DNA from: Spartobacteria bacterium
GTDB lineage: Bacteria; Verrucomicrobiota; Verrucomicrobiia; Chthoniobacterales; UBA10450
Length of the DNA: 64,000 bases
Direction of reading: 5' to 3'
Assembly (NCBI GenBank): GCA_003167555.1
Contig: PMSN01000014.1
Coordinates: 186,001-250,000 of the forward strand
The notes beneath the pieces were generated by a model. That model made no database searches, had not been told where the DNA came from, and saw only the letters and a program-made list of their open reading frames with translations. Shown here piece after piece: positions 9,265-18,470 of the stretch (position 1 is the first letter of the stretch; every line of letters starts with the position of its first letter). A program made the translations under genes and the position numbers.

Positions 9265-10049
9265 AAACGCGATCGATCTTGGTCGTTTGCGTGGCGTTCG
9301 CCAGCGCGCTCGTCTTCGATCGGACCGCATTTTTCGGAGCGCCCGCCGAAAATTCCAATGCGCGGCAGCTTGTCGCGAAGGTAATCGAGGCGAACCGGAC
9401 CACGGGCTTTCGCGTCCGCGCAAAGCTGGTGGTGACGACGGCCAATCCCGAACACCGGGAAGTGAAGCAACTACTCATCAAGAGCCGGACAGATGGCCAG
9501 ACCACGACCACGCTTTATCAAATTCTGTGGCCCGCCGAATCGAAGGGACAGTCACTCCTCATTGAAAGAAAAGGGGATTCCGTCAGCGGATTTTTGTTCG
9601 AACCGCCGGGCACGGTCAAAAAACTTTCGGCCGCCATGCTGTCGCAACCGTTTTTCGGTTCCGATCTCGCGATCGAAGATCTGGCGGAAGATTTCTGGGA
9701 TTGGCCTTCCCAGAAAATCGTCGGCGAGGAAACGATCGATAAGAAACTGTGCACGATCGTCGAATCGAGGCCGCCTGGGGACGCAGCGAGCAGTTATTTG
9801 GTCGTCAAAACCTGGATCGCCCCAGAGTTGGCGTTGCCGCTGCGCGTCGAGAAATACGGGAAGAATCGCCGGCTGGTCCGACGCATCACGGCGGATCGGA
9901 TCATGAAAGTGAACGATCGCTGGACGGCTGCGAACATCATCGTCGATCCGGACGGAGGAAACAGCCGGACCGTTCTCGAAGGCTCGAAGTCCGAGCGCGA
10001 TTTGGATTTGCCCGCGGCCGATTTCACCCTCGAAGCGATCAAGCGCTAG
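9261..10049 (+). CDS. LolA-like outer-membrane lipoprotein-sorting protein
   Basis: A 262-residue exported protein with a hydrophobic N-terminus (residues 5-20). The body matches the beta-rich LolA-like fold: an alternating-strand segment around RAKLVV and KQLLIKS, the block YQILWPAESKGQSLLIE, then FWDW and a late SRTVLEGSK strand. LolA-like proteins carry lipids or lipoproteins across the periplasm, so the permease, ATPase and this protein plausibly form one export route. Its ATG overlaps the permease stop as ATGA, implying translational coupling. Confidence 0.78.
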   Translation: MKTRSILVVCVAFASALVFDRTAFFGAPAENSNARQLVAKVIEANRTTGFRVRAKLVVTTANPEHREVKQLLIKSRTDGQTTTTLYQILWPAESKGQSLLIERKGDSVSGFLFEPPGTVKKLSAAMLSQPFFGSDLAIEDLAEDFWDWPSQKIVGEETIDKKLCTIVESRPPGDAASSYLVVKTWIAPELALPLRVEKYGKNRRLVRRITADRIMKVNDRWTAANIIVDPDGGNSRTVLEGSKSERDLDLPAADFTLEAIKR

Positions 10050-10123
10050 ATTTGGAGATGGCGCTCCCCTCGCGCCGTCGCCATCCGCCTTGCTTTCGCG
10101 CGTGAGATTTCATATTCGCAAGC

Positions 10124-11485
10124 ATGGTTCAATCAGTTTTTTCCTGGTCGCAGCGCGTCATAATTGGCTGCGCTTTTTTTGTTCTGTCGCTCACCATCGC
10201 TTTCGCGGCCGAGGCTCCGAACAACGTCACCGTCCTGAAAGCCGCTCGACTCTTTGATGGCAAAGCGAAGGCGCTCGTCACGAACGGCGTCGTCATTGTC
10301 CAAGGCAACGTGATCACCGATGCCGGCAGCAACCTGCCGATCCCGAGCGGCGCGCAGGTGATCGATCTCGGCGACGCGACGCTTTCGCCGGGGTTCATGG
10401 ACGCGCACACCCACCTGACTTTCGATTTCACCGGCAACTTCAATGACCGGCGTTTGAAGCTCCTCGAGCTGAATGTCTCCGAGCACGCCCTCATGGCCGT
10501 GCCGAATGCGCGCGCGACCGTCGAAGCCGGCTTCACCACGGTGCGCGATCTCGGCAGCCGTTTCGGAGGCAGCCACGAGTTCGTCGACGTCGCGCTGCGC
10601 AATGCGATCGCAAAAGGGATCATCGTCGGGCCGCGTATGCTCGTCGCCACTTACGGCATCGGCGCGACCGGCGGGCACTTCGATGACACGGCGGGGTTCC
10701 GCGATTTTCTTTTCGGTCACGAGCCCGACTATGCTGACGGCATCGCCGACGGTCCCGATGCGATCCGCAAAGCAGTGCGCTTTCAGGTCAAGAACGGCGC
10801 CGACGTTATCAAAGCCGCCGTCTCCGGAGGCGTCCTTTCGATGACCGACGAAGTCGATACTCCGCAGTTCACTCCCGCAGAAATGGTGGCGCTCGTCGAC
10901 GAGACCCATCGGTTGCGCAAGAAAATCGCGGTGCACTGTCACGGCGATCAAGCCGCGAAGGAAGCGATCGAGGCCGGCGTCGATTCCATCGAGCACGGCT
11001 CGTTTTTGAAACCGGAGACGCTTCAGCTCATGAAGACGAAAGGCACATATCTCGTGCCGACGTTGATGGCGAGCGAATGGATCATGTCGAAGATCGACGC
11101 TTATCCAGCCGTGTTGCAGGCGAAGGCCAAAGCGGCCACGGCCGCGCGTTCCGACATGTTTCGGAACGCAGTGAAGCTCGGTGTAAAGATTGGACTCGGC
11201 ACCGACGCCGCAGTTTTTCCGCACGGCCAGAACGCGAAGGAATTTAAATTGATGGTCGATCTCGGCCTGCCAGCGATCGAAGCCCTCCGCGCCGCCACTT
11301 CCTCCGATGCCGACTTATTAGGCATCGCCCCAAAAGTCGGCACGCTCGAAAAAGGCAAGCTCGCCGACATCATCGCCATCCCCGGCGATCCCACCACTGA
11401 CATCACCGCGACCGAACGCGTCTCCTTCGTGATGAAAGAGGGCAAGATCGTGAAGAACACCGCGGCGGCCGCAACCGCTCGTTAG
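10124..11485 (+). CDS. Secreted metal-dependent amidohydrolase
   Basis: A 453-residue TIM-barrel hydrolase with a signal peptide (hydrophobic stretch about 8-27). The metal ligands of the amidohydrolase superfamily are visible: DAHTHL (about 93-98), a lysine in GADVIKAAVSGG likely carboxylated, CHGD and EHGSF histidines, and GTDAAVFPHG with the terminal aspartate. It belongs to the imidazolonepropionase/prolidase-like branch that hydrolyses amides or dipeptides. Export suggests a periplasmic or surface role in peptide turnover. It starts 74 bp after the LolA-like gene and may be transcribed separately. The substrate is not determinable from sequence. Confidence 0.9.
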   Translation: MVQSVFSWSQRVIIGCAFFVLSLTIAFAAEAPNNVTVLKAARLFDGKAKALVTNGVVIVQGNVITDAGSNLPIPSGAQVIDLGDATLSPGFMDAHTHLTFDFTGNFNDRRLKLLELNVSEHALMAVPNARATVEAGFTTVRDLGSRFGGSHEFVDVALRNAIAKGIIVGPRMLVATYGIGATGGHFDDTAGFRDFLFGHEPDYADGIADGPDAIRKAVRFQVKNGADVIKAAVSGGVLSMTDEVDTPQFTPAEMVALVDETHRLRKKIAVHCHGDQAAKEAIEAGVDSIEHGSFLKPETLQLMKTKGTYLVPTLMASEWIMSKIDAYPAVLQAKAKAATAARSDMFRNAVKLGVKIGLGTDAAVFPHGQNAKEFKLMVDLGLPAIEALRAATSSDADLLGIAPKVGTLEKGKLADIIAIPGDPTTDITATERVSFVMKEGKIVKNTAAAATAR

Positions 11486-11517
11486 GCGCGATTGTCTTTC
11501 AGGCAATGAAGTCTCGC

Positions 11518-12324
11518 TCAGTCCCGGCCTGAGGTGCGGACGGCGAGCTTCACGGTGTTGCTGGAGCTGCCGATGTAATAGAGCGATGCGCCGTGCACGC
11601 CGTAGATGGGATAAAGCGTGTAGGGGACGCCTTTGATGAACTCGGGATTTCTCCGGTCGATCGACATTGCACGCGAGGCGGAGTGGGATGAAACCGAGAT
11701 GTAATCGCCGATCATGTGAGAATCATCTTTCAGATCGCCGCCCGCGTACGGGGTGAAGGTGTGACTGCGGAAGTACGGCTGGGTCGTGCGCGGACCTGTG
11801 CCGAGAACGCCGACGTAGTGGGCAACGTCGGTGTAGGTGCGAACGGTGTCGACCATGACCGGTTCGATGATATTTTCGCCGGCGTAACGGTAAATGTTGA
11901 AGGCCAACTCGTAGTCGGGTCCGCCCCACTGGCTGAGGTTAATTGGGTGGCCGGACGAGACTTCGAAGATGTGAAGATTGTCGGCGGCGGAATCCCGGTT
12001 CGCATCTTGGTCCTGTGGCGCTTTGAACGGCTGCGATTTCACTTCGCTCGTTTGGGTGTCGGTCTGCGCCGAAACCACTTTGGGATTTCGGAGCGACTGC
12101 ACGAGGGAGTCACTGGCGCCTTGCGACTTGAGCGTCGATTCCTGTTGCGGGGTGAGGGCGCGGGCCAGTTTGCGTTGGCTGACTTCGCGGACAATCGATT
12201 GGTCGGTCTCGCGGGCGCGGACCCAGAGCGAGACCTCGCTGAAATTGACGGGCGCCGCCGTGAGCGCAATGGCTCTGGCTAAAACAGTGAAAACTGTAAC
12301 GAGTAGAATTTTTGTGGAGTTCAT
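11518..12324 (-). CDS. Exported protein of unknown function
   Basis: A 268-residue protein with a signal peptide (residues 1-24, ending LTAAPV). Residues about 28-80 look helical and include LTPQQESTLKSQGASDSLVQ; residues 85-120 are polar linker. Residues 120-268 are rich in aromatic residues (NIYRYAGEN, YFRSHTFTPYAGGD, TLYPIYGVHGASLYYIGSS) and probably form a beta domain. No family is recognised. It converges on the amidohydrolase with a 32-bp gap and is divergent from rplA, sharing a 126-bp promoter region. Confidence 0.75.
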   Translation of the reverse strand: MNSTKILLVTVFTVLARAIALTAAPVNFSEVSLWVRARETDQSIVREVSQRKLARALTPQQESTLKSQGASDSLVQSLRNPKVVSAQTDTQTSEVKSQPFKAPQDQDANRDSAADNLHIFEVSSGHPINLSQWGGPDYELAFNIYRYAGENIIEPVMVDTVRTYTDVAHYVGVLGTGPRTTQPYFRSHTFTPYAGGDLKDDSHMIGDYISVSSHSASRAMSIDRRNPEFIKGVPYTLYPIYGVHGASLYYIGSSSNTVKLAVRTSGRD

Positions 12325-12353
12325 GTCCGAGATTTAGCAGGTCACTTTCGGTT

Positions 12354-12381
12354 TTGACAACGTAGAAATTGCCGCTATTTT
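12354..12381 (+). promoter_or_regulatory. Sigma70-like promoter for rplA
   Basis: TTGACA (12354-12359) and TATTTT (12376-12381) are separated by 16 bp in the divergent gap. This predicts a leader of about 60 nt before the rplA ATG. The rpoB promoter candidate has the same layout (TTGACG, 16 bp, TATTTT). Confidence 0.55.
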
Positions 12382-12450
12382 CCACGTCCCGCCGCCCAGA
12401 GGTGGACCACCACGCAGGAGAGCGCAGGCTCGCTAGAACTGCACACAATC

Positions 12451-13152
12451 ATGCAAAAGAATCGCAGCAAACGTTATCGCGCGGCCGCCGAGCAGGTGGA
12501 CCGCACAAAAACTTACAACCTGAACGAGGCGGTCTCGACTCTGAAGAAATTGCCGCCGACAAAGTTCGACCAGACGGTGACGGTCTCTTTCCGACTCGGG
12601 GTCGATCCGAAGCAATCCGACCAGATGGTGCGCGGGACCTGCCCATTGCCGCACGGGAGCGGAAAGCAGGTGCGCGTGCTGGTTTTCGCCGAAGGCCAGG
12701 CCGCGAAAGCCGCGAAGGACGCCGGCGCGGAGCATGTCGGTTTCAAAGACATGATCCAAAAATGCCAGGAAGGTTTTCAGGATTTCGATGTCGCGATTGC
12801 GACGCCCGCCGCGATGGCGGAAGTGCGCAAGCTCGGCAAAGTGCTCGGACCGCGCGGGCTGATGCCGAACCCAAAGACCGGCACCGTGACCGAGGACACG
12901 GCGAAGGCTGTGGGCGAAGTGAAAGCGGGCCGGGTGGAATTCAAGCTCGATAAGAACGGCAACGTCGCCGTGCCGGTGGGAAAATTTTCGTTCGCTGAAA
13001 ACCAATTGATTGAAAACGGAACGGCCGTGATCGAAGCAGTCGTGCGGGCGCGACCAGCCACGGCGAAGGGCCGGTTCGTGGAAGGGATGACGCTGAGCGC
13101 GACGATGTCGCCCGGATTGCACGTCGATCCGTCGCCTTATTTGACCTTTTAA
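12451..13152 (+). CDS. rplA: 50S ribosomal protein L1
   Basis: A 233-residue L1 protein of the 50S L1 stalk, which binds 23S rRNA and guides release of deacylated tRNA. Recognised by [11 protein letters not shown] at the start, the [14 protein letters not shown] segment, the central [20 protein letters not shown] signature (about 127-146) and the closing domain-I block [14 protein letters not shown]. Length is normal. In most bacteria rplK precedes it directly; here the upstream neighbour is an unrelated divergent gene. L1 commonly represses its own operon by binding the leader, so the 60-nt leader is a possible target. Confidence 0.98.
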   Translation: MQKNRSKRYRAAAEQVDRTKTYNLNEAVSTLKKLPPTKFDQTVTVSFRLGVDPKQSDQMVRGTCPLPHGSGKQVRVLVFAEGQAAKAAKDAGAEHVGFKDMIQKCQEGFQDFDVAIATPAAMAEVRKLGKVLGPRGLMPNPKTGTVTEDTAKAVGEVKAGRVEFKLDKNGNVAVPVGKFSFAENQLIENGTAVIEAVVRARPATAKGRFVEGMTLSATMSPGLHVDPSPYLTF

Positions 13153-13167
13153 CGGGGAGCCATTCGC

Positions 13168-13869
13168 ATGAGACCAGAAAAAGCCAGCATCATTTCGGAC
13201 CTCTCGGAGAAGCTCAATCGCTCTCCGTTCCTGCTCGTCACTGATTACCAGCACATGAAGGTGGATCAGTTTGGCGAACTGCGGAACCGGCTCGCCCCGG
13301 CGGGCGCGGAAGTGCGCGTCGTCAAAAATAGTTTCCTGAAAAGGGCCATGGCGGATTCCGGAATGCCGGATGTGGGCGACAAGCTGACGGGCCAGACCGC
13401 GATCGTGATGGGAGAAAATGATGTCGCGCCCGTGGCGAAGATCCTGAAACTTTTCGCGGCGGAATTTAAGATCGCGACGTTGAAGATCGGCGTGGTCGAC
13501 AAAGCAGTGTTGTCGACCTCGGATGTGGAAGCGCTGGCGGAATTGCCCGCGCGCGAGATCCTGCTGGCGCAGCTTCTTGGGTTATTGCTCGCGCCGGCGA
13601 CACGTTTGGTTCGCGTGCTGAATGAACCAGCGTCCGCGTTGGCCCGTCTCTTAAACGCAAAAGCTGAAAAGGAAGAAGCTGCGGCACCGAAGGCGTCGCC
13701 TCCAGCAGCGCCGACTGCGGAAGAGCCGGCTCCAACTCCCGTCGCGGAAGCGAAAGCGGAAGAGGCTCCGGTCGCGGAAGCGAAGGCAGAAACGCCGGCT
13801 GCGGCGCCGACCGCGGAAGCGCCCGCGGCAGAATCAACCACAGGAGAAACCCCAGCGGAGAATCCGTAA
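13168..13869 (+). CDS. rplJ: 50S ribosomal protein L10 with long acidic tail
   Basis: Base of the ribosomal stalk; it anchors L7/L12 dimers that recruit translation factors. Residues 1-165 are standard L10: RPEKASIISDLSEKL, VRVVKNSFLKRA (about 50-61), ILLAQLLGLLLAPATRLV and the C-terminal L12-binding helix ending near LARLLNAKAE. Residues about 168-233 form an extra tail built only from A, E, P, K, T, S and V, with repeats such as VAEAKAE. Bacterial L10 is usually about 165-180 residues long. The gene follows rplA by 15 bp with GGGGAG as ribosome site. Confidence 0.97.
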   Translation: MRPEKASIISDLSEKLNRSPFLLVTDYQHMKVDQFGELRNRLAPAGAEVRVVKNSFLKRAMADSGMPDVGDKLTGQTAIVMGENDVAPVAKILKLFAAEFKIATLKIGVVDKAVLSTSDVEALAELPAREILLAQLLGLLLAPATRLVRVLNEPASALARLLNAKAEKEEAAAPKASPPAAPTAEEPAPTPVAEAKAEEAPVAEAKAETPAAAPTAEAPAAESTTGETPAENP

Positions 13870-13986
13870 AAATTTCGCTACGCCGCGGATGGCGGGGCGA
13901 GCAACCAACAGAAATTGTCCGGTCCCGCGGCTGCGGGGCGTAATTCTTCGGAAGCTTCCGAAGGCGGCGAAGAAGAGGAAAACAAT

Positions 13987-14376
13987 ATGGCAGATACAAA
14001 TACAATCGTGGAGCAACTCAGCGGCCTGACCGTTCTCGAGATTGCTGGTTTGGTGAAGCAGCTCGAAGAAAAATGGGGCGTCAGCGCAGCGGCTCCGGTC
14101 GCGGCGGCAGCAGCTCCATCAGCTGGTGCAGGCGGCGCAGCCGCGGCTCCGGCAGAAGAGAAGACAGCTTTCGAAGTGATCTTGAAAGAGATGGGCTCGA
14201 ACAAGATCGGCGTGATCAAGGAAGTGCGCAGCGCAGTGCCGGGGCTCGGTCTGGCCGAAGCCAAGGCGCTCGTCGAAGGTGCTCCCAAGACGATCAAGGA
14301 AGGCGTGACCAAGGCGGAAGCCGAAGAGATCAAGAAAAAGATCGAAGCGGCCGGCGCCAAAGTCGAGATCAAGTAA
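13987..14376 (+). CDS. rplL: 50S ribosomal protein L7/L12
   Basis: A 129-residue stalk protein. The N-terminal dimerisation helices ([20 protein letters not shown]) are followed by an alanine-rich hinge (about 37-60) and the C-terminal factor-binding domain [13 protein letters not shown]...KIGVIKEVR...[18 protein letters not shown] 13987 is chosen because [11 protein letters not shown] is the family start and GAGG lies about 10 nt upstream; a longer frame from 13915 adds residues unlike L12. The 117-bp gap after rplJ holds an 18-bp palindrome, CTTCGGAAGCTTCCGAAG, at 13946-13963, which could affect mRNA stability or relative expression. Confidence 0.97.
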   Translation: MADTNTIVEQLSGLTVLEIAGLVKQLEEKWGVSAAAPVAAAAAPSAGAGGAAAAPAEEKTAFEVILKEMGSNKIGVIKEVRSAVPGLGLAEAKALVEGAPKTIKEGVTKAEAEEIKKKIEAAGAKVEIK

Positions 14377-14387
14377 TTTTCCGCCGT

Positions 14388-14420
14388 GGCCGGCGCGCAA
14401 CAAAAGCTTGCGTGCCGGCC
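14388..14420 (+). promoter_or_regulatory. Strong hairpin between rplL and rpoB (attenuator or RNA processing site)
   Basis: Arms 14388-14400 and 14408-14420 form 13 base pairs, one of them G-U, around the 7-nt loop CAAAAGC. There is no U-run after it, so it is not a classic terminator. In E. coli this gap carries an attenuator and an RNase III site that reduce rpoB output relative to rplL; the position here is equivalent. Confidence 0.6.
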
Positions 14421-14521
14421 GCCGGCGTGTCAGAACTATTTTCGTTAGAAGCAGTCGATTATTTTCAAAACCGCACTAGACGGACAACATTTAACCAGGC
14501 AACAAAACGGTGGCACGCAAT

Positions 14522-14549
14522 TTGACGGCCCCCGTTTTGCTGCTATTTT
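14522..14549 (+). promoter_or_regulatory. Sigma70-like promoter for rpoBC
   Basis: TTGACG (14522-14527), 16 bp, TATTTT (14544-14549). An inverted repeat, CAAAACGG (14503-14510) and CCGTTTTG (14532-14539), overlaps the -35 and spacer and could be an operator or RNA stem. A leader of about 85 nt is predicted. Confidence 0.45.
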
Positions 14550-14641
14550 TCTGCTCCTTGCTCGCGGCTGAACCCCGTGAGCCTTCATTCGCCATCCCGT
14601 GAGCGGCCGGGGTGTCGTCAACAATCTCGGATATTGCCATT

Positions 14642-17600
14642 ATGTCGGAACGTATCTACTTCGGAACCATCAAGGAAGGCATCGAGCCTCCAAACCTCAT
14701 CGAGGTTCAACTCAATTCCTACGTCGATTTCCTCCAAAAAGACGTGCCGTTTTCCAAGCGGAAGAATTCCGGCCTCCAGGCGGTCTTCAAGGAAGTGTTT
14801 CCGATCGAGAGCTACGATGAAAAAGCGACGCTCGATTTCAGCCACTACGAAATCGGCGAACCGAAACTGACGGCGCTCGAGGCACAACGCGAAAGCCAGA
14901 CGTTCAGCGCGCCGCTCCATGTCACTTTCCAGCTCCGCGAGGAGAAAGGGACGAAGGAAGAAAAAGTTTACATGGGCGAGATCCCGCTCATGACGCCGCA
15001 GGGCACGTTCGTGATCAACGGCGCCGAGCGCGTCGTGGTCAGCCAGCTGCATCGTTCGCCGGGAATCGCGTTTGAATCGAGCATCCATCTCAACGGCAAA
15101 GTGCTCTATAGTTTCCGGATCATTCCGGACCGCGGTTCGTGGATCGAAGTGCAATTCGATACGAGCGATCTGCTCTACATCTATCTCGACCGCCGCAAAC
15201 GCCGGCGGAAATTTCTCGCTACGACCTTTCTCCGCGCGCTCGGCTACGGGTCCGACGAAGAAGTGATCAAACTTTTTTATCACATCGAGACGCTCAAACT
15301 CAGCGAGAAGCTGGGTGAAGAAGAGCTGGCAACGAAGGTGCTCATCGCGGACGTGCTCGATGGCGAGGCGACGGTCGCCCGCGCGTTCGAGCCGCTGACT
15401 GCGGCGACGGTGCGGCAGATCATGGCGCTCGGACATTCCAGCGTAAAAGTGATCGACATCTCCCACGACGACACAGTGGTGAAGGCATTAAAGAAGGATC
15501 CCGCGCACGACCAGGAAGAGGCGCTGAAAGACATCTACCGCAAGCTGCGCCCCGGCGATCCTCCGACGGTCGCGAACGCGAAGGCGCTCTTGAAGCGTCT
15601 CTTTTTCGACCCGAAGAAATATGACCTCGGACGCGTGGGCCGTTACAAGATCAACCAGAAGCTCGGGATCGATGTCGACCTCACGGAACGCATCGTCACC
15701 GACAAGGATTTCATCGGTGCGATCAAGTATTTGATCAGCCTGCGCCGCGGCGAAGGCACGCTCGACGACATCGATCATCTCGGCAGTCGCCGCGTGCGGA
15801 CGGTGGGCGAATTGCTCGCGAATCAGTGCCGCGTCGGTCTTGCGCGGACGGAACGCCTCGTGAAAGAGCGCATGACTTTGTTCGACATCAACATCGACGG
15901 CATGACGCCTCAGAAGTTGATCAACCCGAAGGCGCTGAGCGCGGTGATTCGTGACTTCTTCGGACGCTCGCAGCTCTCGCAGTTCATGGATCAGACGAAT
16001 CCGCTCGCGGAGCTGACGCACAAACGCCGTCTCTCGGCCCTCGGGCCAGGCGGCTTGAGCCGCGATCGTGCTGGTTTCGAAGTCCGCGACGTTCATCCAT
16101 CCCATTACGGACGTATCTGTCCGATCGAAACGCCGGAAGGTCCGAACATCGGTTTGATCAGCTCGATGAGCACCTTCGCGCGGATCAACGAATTCGGATT
16201 TATCGAAACGCCTTACCGCAAAGTGGCAAAGGGCCGCGTGAGCGATCAGGTCGATTATTTGACCGGCGATCGCGAGGAAAATTTCCTCGTCGCGCAGGCG
16301 AACGCGACCATGGACGCGAAGGGACATCTTACCCAAGAGAAGGTCTCGGTCCGATATCGGGGCGACTTTCTGGAAGTCGAGCCGTCGAAAGTCCATTACA
16401 TGGACGTCTCGCCAAAACAGCTCGTGTCGGTCGCGGCGGGTCTGATCCCGTTTCTTGAACATGACGATGCGAACCGGGCTCTCATGGGCTCGAACATGCA
16501 ACGTCAGGGTGTTCCTTTGATCGTTTCGGAAGCGCCGCTCGTTGGCACGGGGCTCGAAGGCAAAGTGGCGCGGGATTCTCACGCGGTTCTGATCTCCACC
16601 GAAAGCGGAAAGGTCGCTTCCGTGACGGCGGATCAGATCGTGGTCACCAAAGACGGACACATGCCTGAGGGTCGCAAAAAATTGAAGACCGACGTCGAAG
16701 CGGGTGTTCACGTTTATGAGCTGCGGAAATTCATGCGCTCGAATGCGGGCACGTGTGTGAACCAGAAGCCGATCGTGAAGAAAGGCCAGCACGTGAAACG
16801 CGGCCAGGTCATCGCGGATGGACCGAATACCGACAAGGGCGAACTCGCGCTCGGTCGCAATGTGCTCGTCGCGTTCATGCCGTGGAACGGCTACAACTTC
16901 GAAGACGCCATCATGATCTCGGAGAAGGTCGTGAAGGAAGACATCTACACTTCGATTCACATCGATGAATTCGAGATCGGGGCGCGCGACACGAAGCTCG
17001 GACCCGAAGAAATCACGCGGGACATTCCGAACGTCAGCGAAGAAGCGCTCCGCAATCTGGGACCGGACGGCGTGGTCCGCGTTGGCGCGGAAGTGAAGCC
17101 GGGAGACATTCTCGTCGGCAAGATCACTCCGAAGAGCGAGACGGAACTGGCGCCGGAAGAGCGTCTCCTCCGCGCGATCTTCGGTGAAAAAGCGGCCGAC
17201 GTAAAAGACACATCGCTGACGGTTCCGTCGGGCACCTACGGCATTGTGATGGACGTGAAAGTCTCGTCGCGCCACGAAGTTTCGCGCGAAAAACTGACGC
17301 CCTCGGAAACGAAGCGCCAGCTCAAGACGATCACGGAAGAGAATCGCAAGAAGAAGGACGAGCTGACCGAACAACTGACGGACGCGCTTTCGAATATTTT
17401 GCTGGGCGAGAAAATCCCGCTCGACGTGGTGAATGCCGAGACCGGCGAGATCATCATCCCGGCGAATCGCAAGATCACGAAGACGCTCCTGCGCAAGCTC
17501 GCGACCGTTTACGATCATATCGAGATCGATCCGAGCCCGATCCGGAACAAGATCCGCGAGATCATCGCTTCCTACGAACACAAATTCGCGGAGCTGGAGC

Positions 17601-18439
17601 TCGAGCGCGAGCGCTCGATGGACCGCGTCGAAAGCGGAGACGACGTCGATCCCGGCATCATCAAGCAGGTCAAAGTTTTCATCGCCAGTAAACGCAAGCT
17701 CAGCGTCGGGGACAAAATGGCGGGGCGTCACGGCAACAAGGGCGTTGTCGCGCGGATCGTGCCGGAAGAAGACATGCCGTTCCTGGCGGACGGAACTCCG
17801 GTCGAGATCGTGCTCAATCCGCTCGGCGTGCCGAGCCGTATGAACGTCGGCCAGGTTCTCGAAACGCACTTGGGCGTGGCGGCGAAAGCGCTTGGTTTTA
17901 TGGTCGCAACTCCCGTGTTCGATGGAATTTCTGAGCAGAAAATTCGCGAGTATTTGAACGAGGCGAAGAAAAAAGAAGGCTTCACCTGGGTGCAGGAAAC
18001 CGGCAAGGCGCGTCTCTATGACGGCCGCACCGGCGACACCTTCGATCAGGAAGTCGTGGTTGGTTACATCTACATGATGAAGCTCGGCCATTTGGTCGCG
18101 GACAAGATTCACGCGCGCGCGGTCGGGCCGTATTCGCTCGTCACGCAGCAACCGCTCGGCGGCAAGGCGCAATACGGCGGCCAGCGTTTCGGCGAGATGG
18201 AAGTCTGGGCGCTCGAAGCCTACGGCGCGGCTTACACCCTGCAGGAATTGCTCACGGTGAAGTCCGACGACGTGCAGGGACGCACACGCATCTACGAGTC
18301 GATCGTGAAAGGCGACAACTCGCTTGAGGCCGGGACACCGGAATCTTTCAACGTGTTAATCAAGGAAATGCAGTCGTTAGGCCTCGACGTGAAAGTCGGC
18401 GGCCAGGCGCCGAGCGCGTTCCTGGAAAACGTGGCGTAA
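14642..18439 (+). CDS. rpoB: DNA-directed RNA polymerase beta subunit
   Basis: A 1265-residue core polymerase subunit. The N-terminus [20 protein letters not shown] matches the family, favouring ATG 14642 over the GTG at 14612. The rifampicin-binding cluster [20 protein letters not shown] followed by [10 protein letters not shown] and [20 protein letters not shown] is intact, with the usual drug-contact Asp, His and Ser present, so sensitivity is predicted. Near the C-terminus [14 protein letters not shown] and [20 protein letters not shown] carry the conserved catalytic-centre contacts. It is followed after 31 bp by rpoC. Confidence 0.98.
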   Translation: MSERIYFGTIKEGIEPPNLIEVQLNSYVDFLQKDVPFSKRKNSGLQAVFKEVFPIESYDEKATLDFSHYEIGEPKLTALEAQRESQTFSAPLHVTFQLREEKGTKEEKVYMGEIPLMTPQGTFVINGAERVVVSQLHRSPGIAFESSIHLNGKVLYSFRIIPDRGSWIEVQFDTSDLLYIYLDRRKRRRKFLATTFLRALGYGSDEEVIKLFYHIETLKLSEKLGEEELATKVLIADVLDGEATVARAFEPLTAATVRQIMALGHSSVKVIDISHDDTVVKALKKDPAHDQEEALKDIYRKLRPGDPPTVANAKALLKRLFFDPKKYDLGRVGRYKINQKLGIDVDLTERIVTDKDFIGAIKYLISLRRGEGTLDDIDHLGSRRVRTVGELLANQCRVGLARTERLVKERMTLFDINIDGMTPQKLINPKALSAVIRDFFGRSQLSQFMDQTNPLAELTHKRRLSALGPGGLSRDRAGFEVRDVHPSHYGRICPIETPEGPNIGLISSMSTFARINEFGFIETPYRKVAKGRVSDQVDYLTGDREENFLVAQANATMDAKGHLTQEKVSVRYRGDFLEVEPSKVHYMDVSPKQLVSVAAGLIPFLEHDDANRALMGSNMQRQGVPLIVSEAPLVGTGLEGKVARDSHAVLISTESGKVASVTADQIVVTKDGHMPEGRKKLKTDVEAGVHVYELRKFMRSNAGTCVNQKPIVKKGQHVKRGQVIADGPNTDKGELALGRNVLVAFMPWNGYNFEDAIMISEKVVKEDIYTSIHIDEFEIGARDTKLGPEEITRDIPNVSEEALRNLGPDGVVRVGAEVKPGDILVGKITPKSETELAPEERLLRAIFGEKAADVKDTSLTVPSGTYGIVMDVKVSSRHEVSREKLTPSETKRQLKTITEENRKKKDELTEQLTDALSNILLGEKIPLDVVNAETGEIIIPANRKITKTLLRKLATVYDHIEIDPSPIRNKIREIIASYEHKFAELELERERSMDRVESGDDVDPGIIKQVKVFIASKRKLSVGDKMAGRHGNKGVVARIVPEEDMPFLADGTPVEIVLNPLGVPSRMNVGQVLETHLGVAAKALGFMVATPVFDGISEQKIREYLNEAKKKEGFTWVQETGKARLYDGRTGDTFDQEVVVGYIYMMKLGHLVADKIHARAVGPYSLVTQQPLGGKAQYGGQRFGEMEVWALEAYGAAYTLQELLTVKSDDVQGRTRIYESIVKGDNSLEAGTPESFNVLIKEMQSLGLDVKVGGQAPSAFLENVA

Positions 18440-18470
18440 TTTTTTTCAACAAAAGATCTCTTAATATATA

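Noticed and set aside
14612-14641. GTG start for rpoB ten codons upstream
   Set aside because: The added residues do not match the family start, and [12 protein letters not shown] does.
15488-18172. 894-codon open frame antisense to rpoB
   Set aside because: It is explained by the strong third-position GC bias of rpoB; the product is Arg/Asp/His-rich without motifs.
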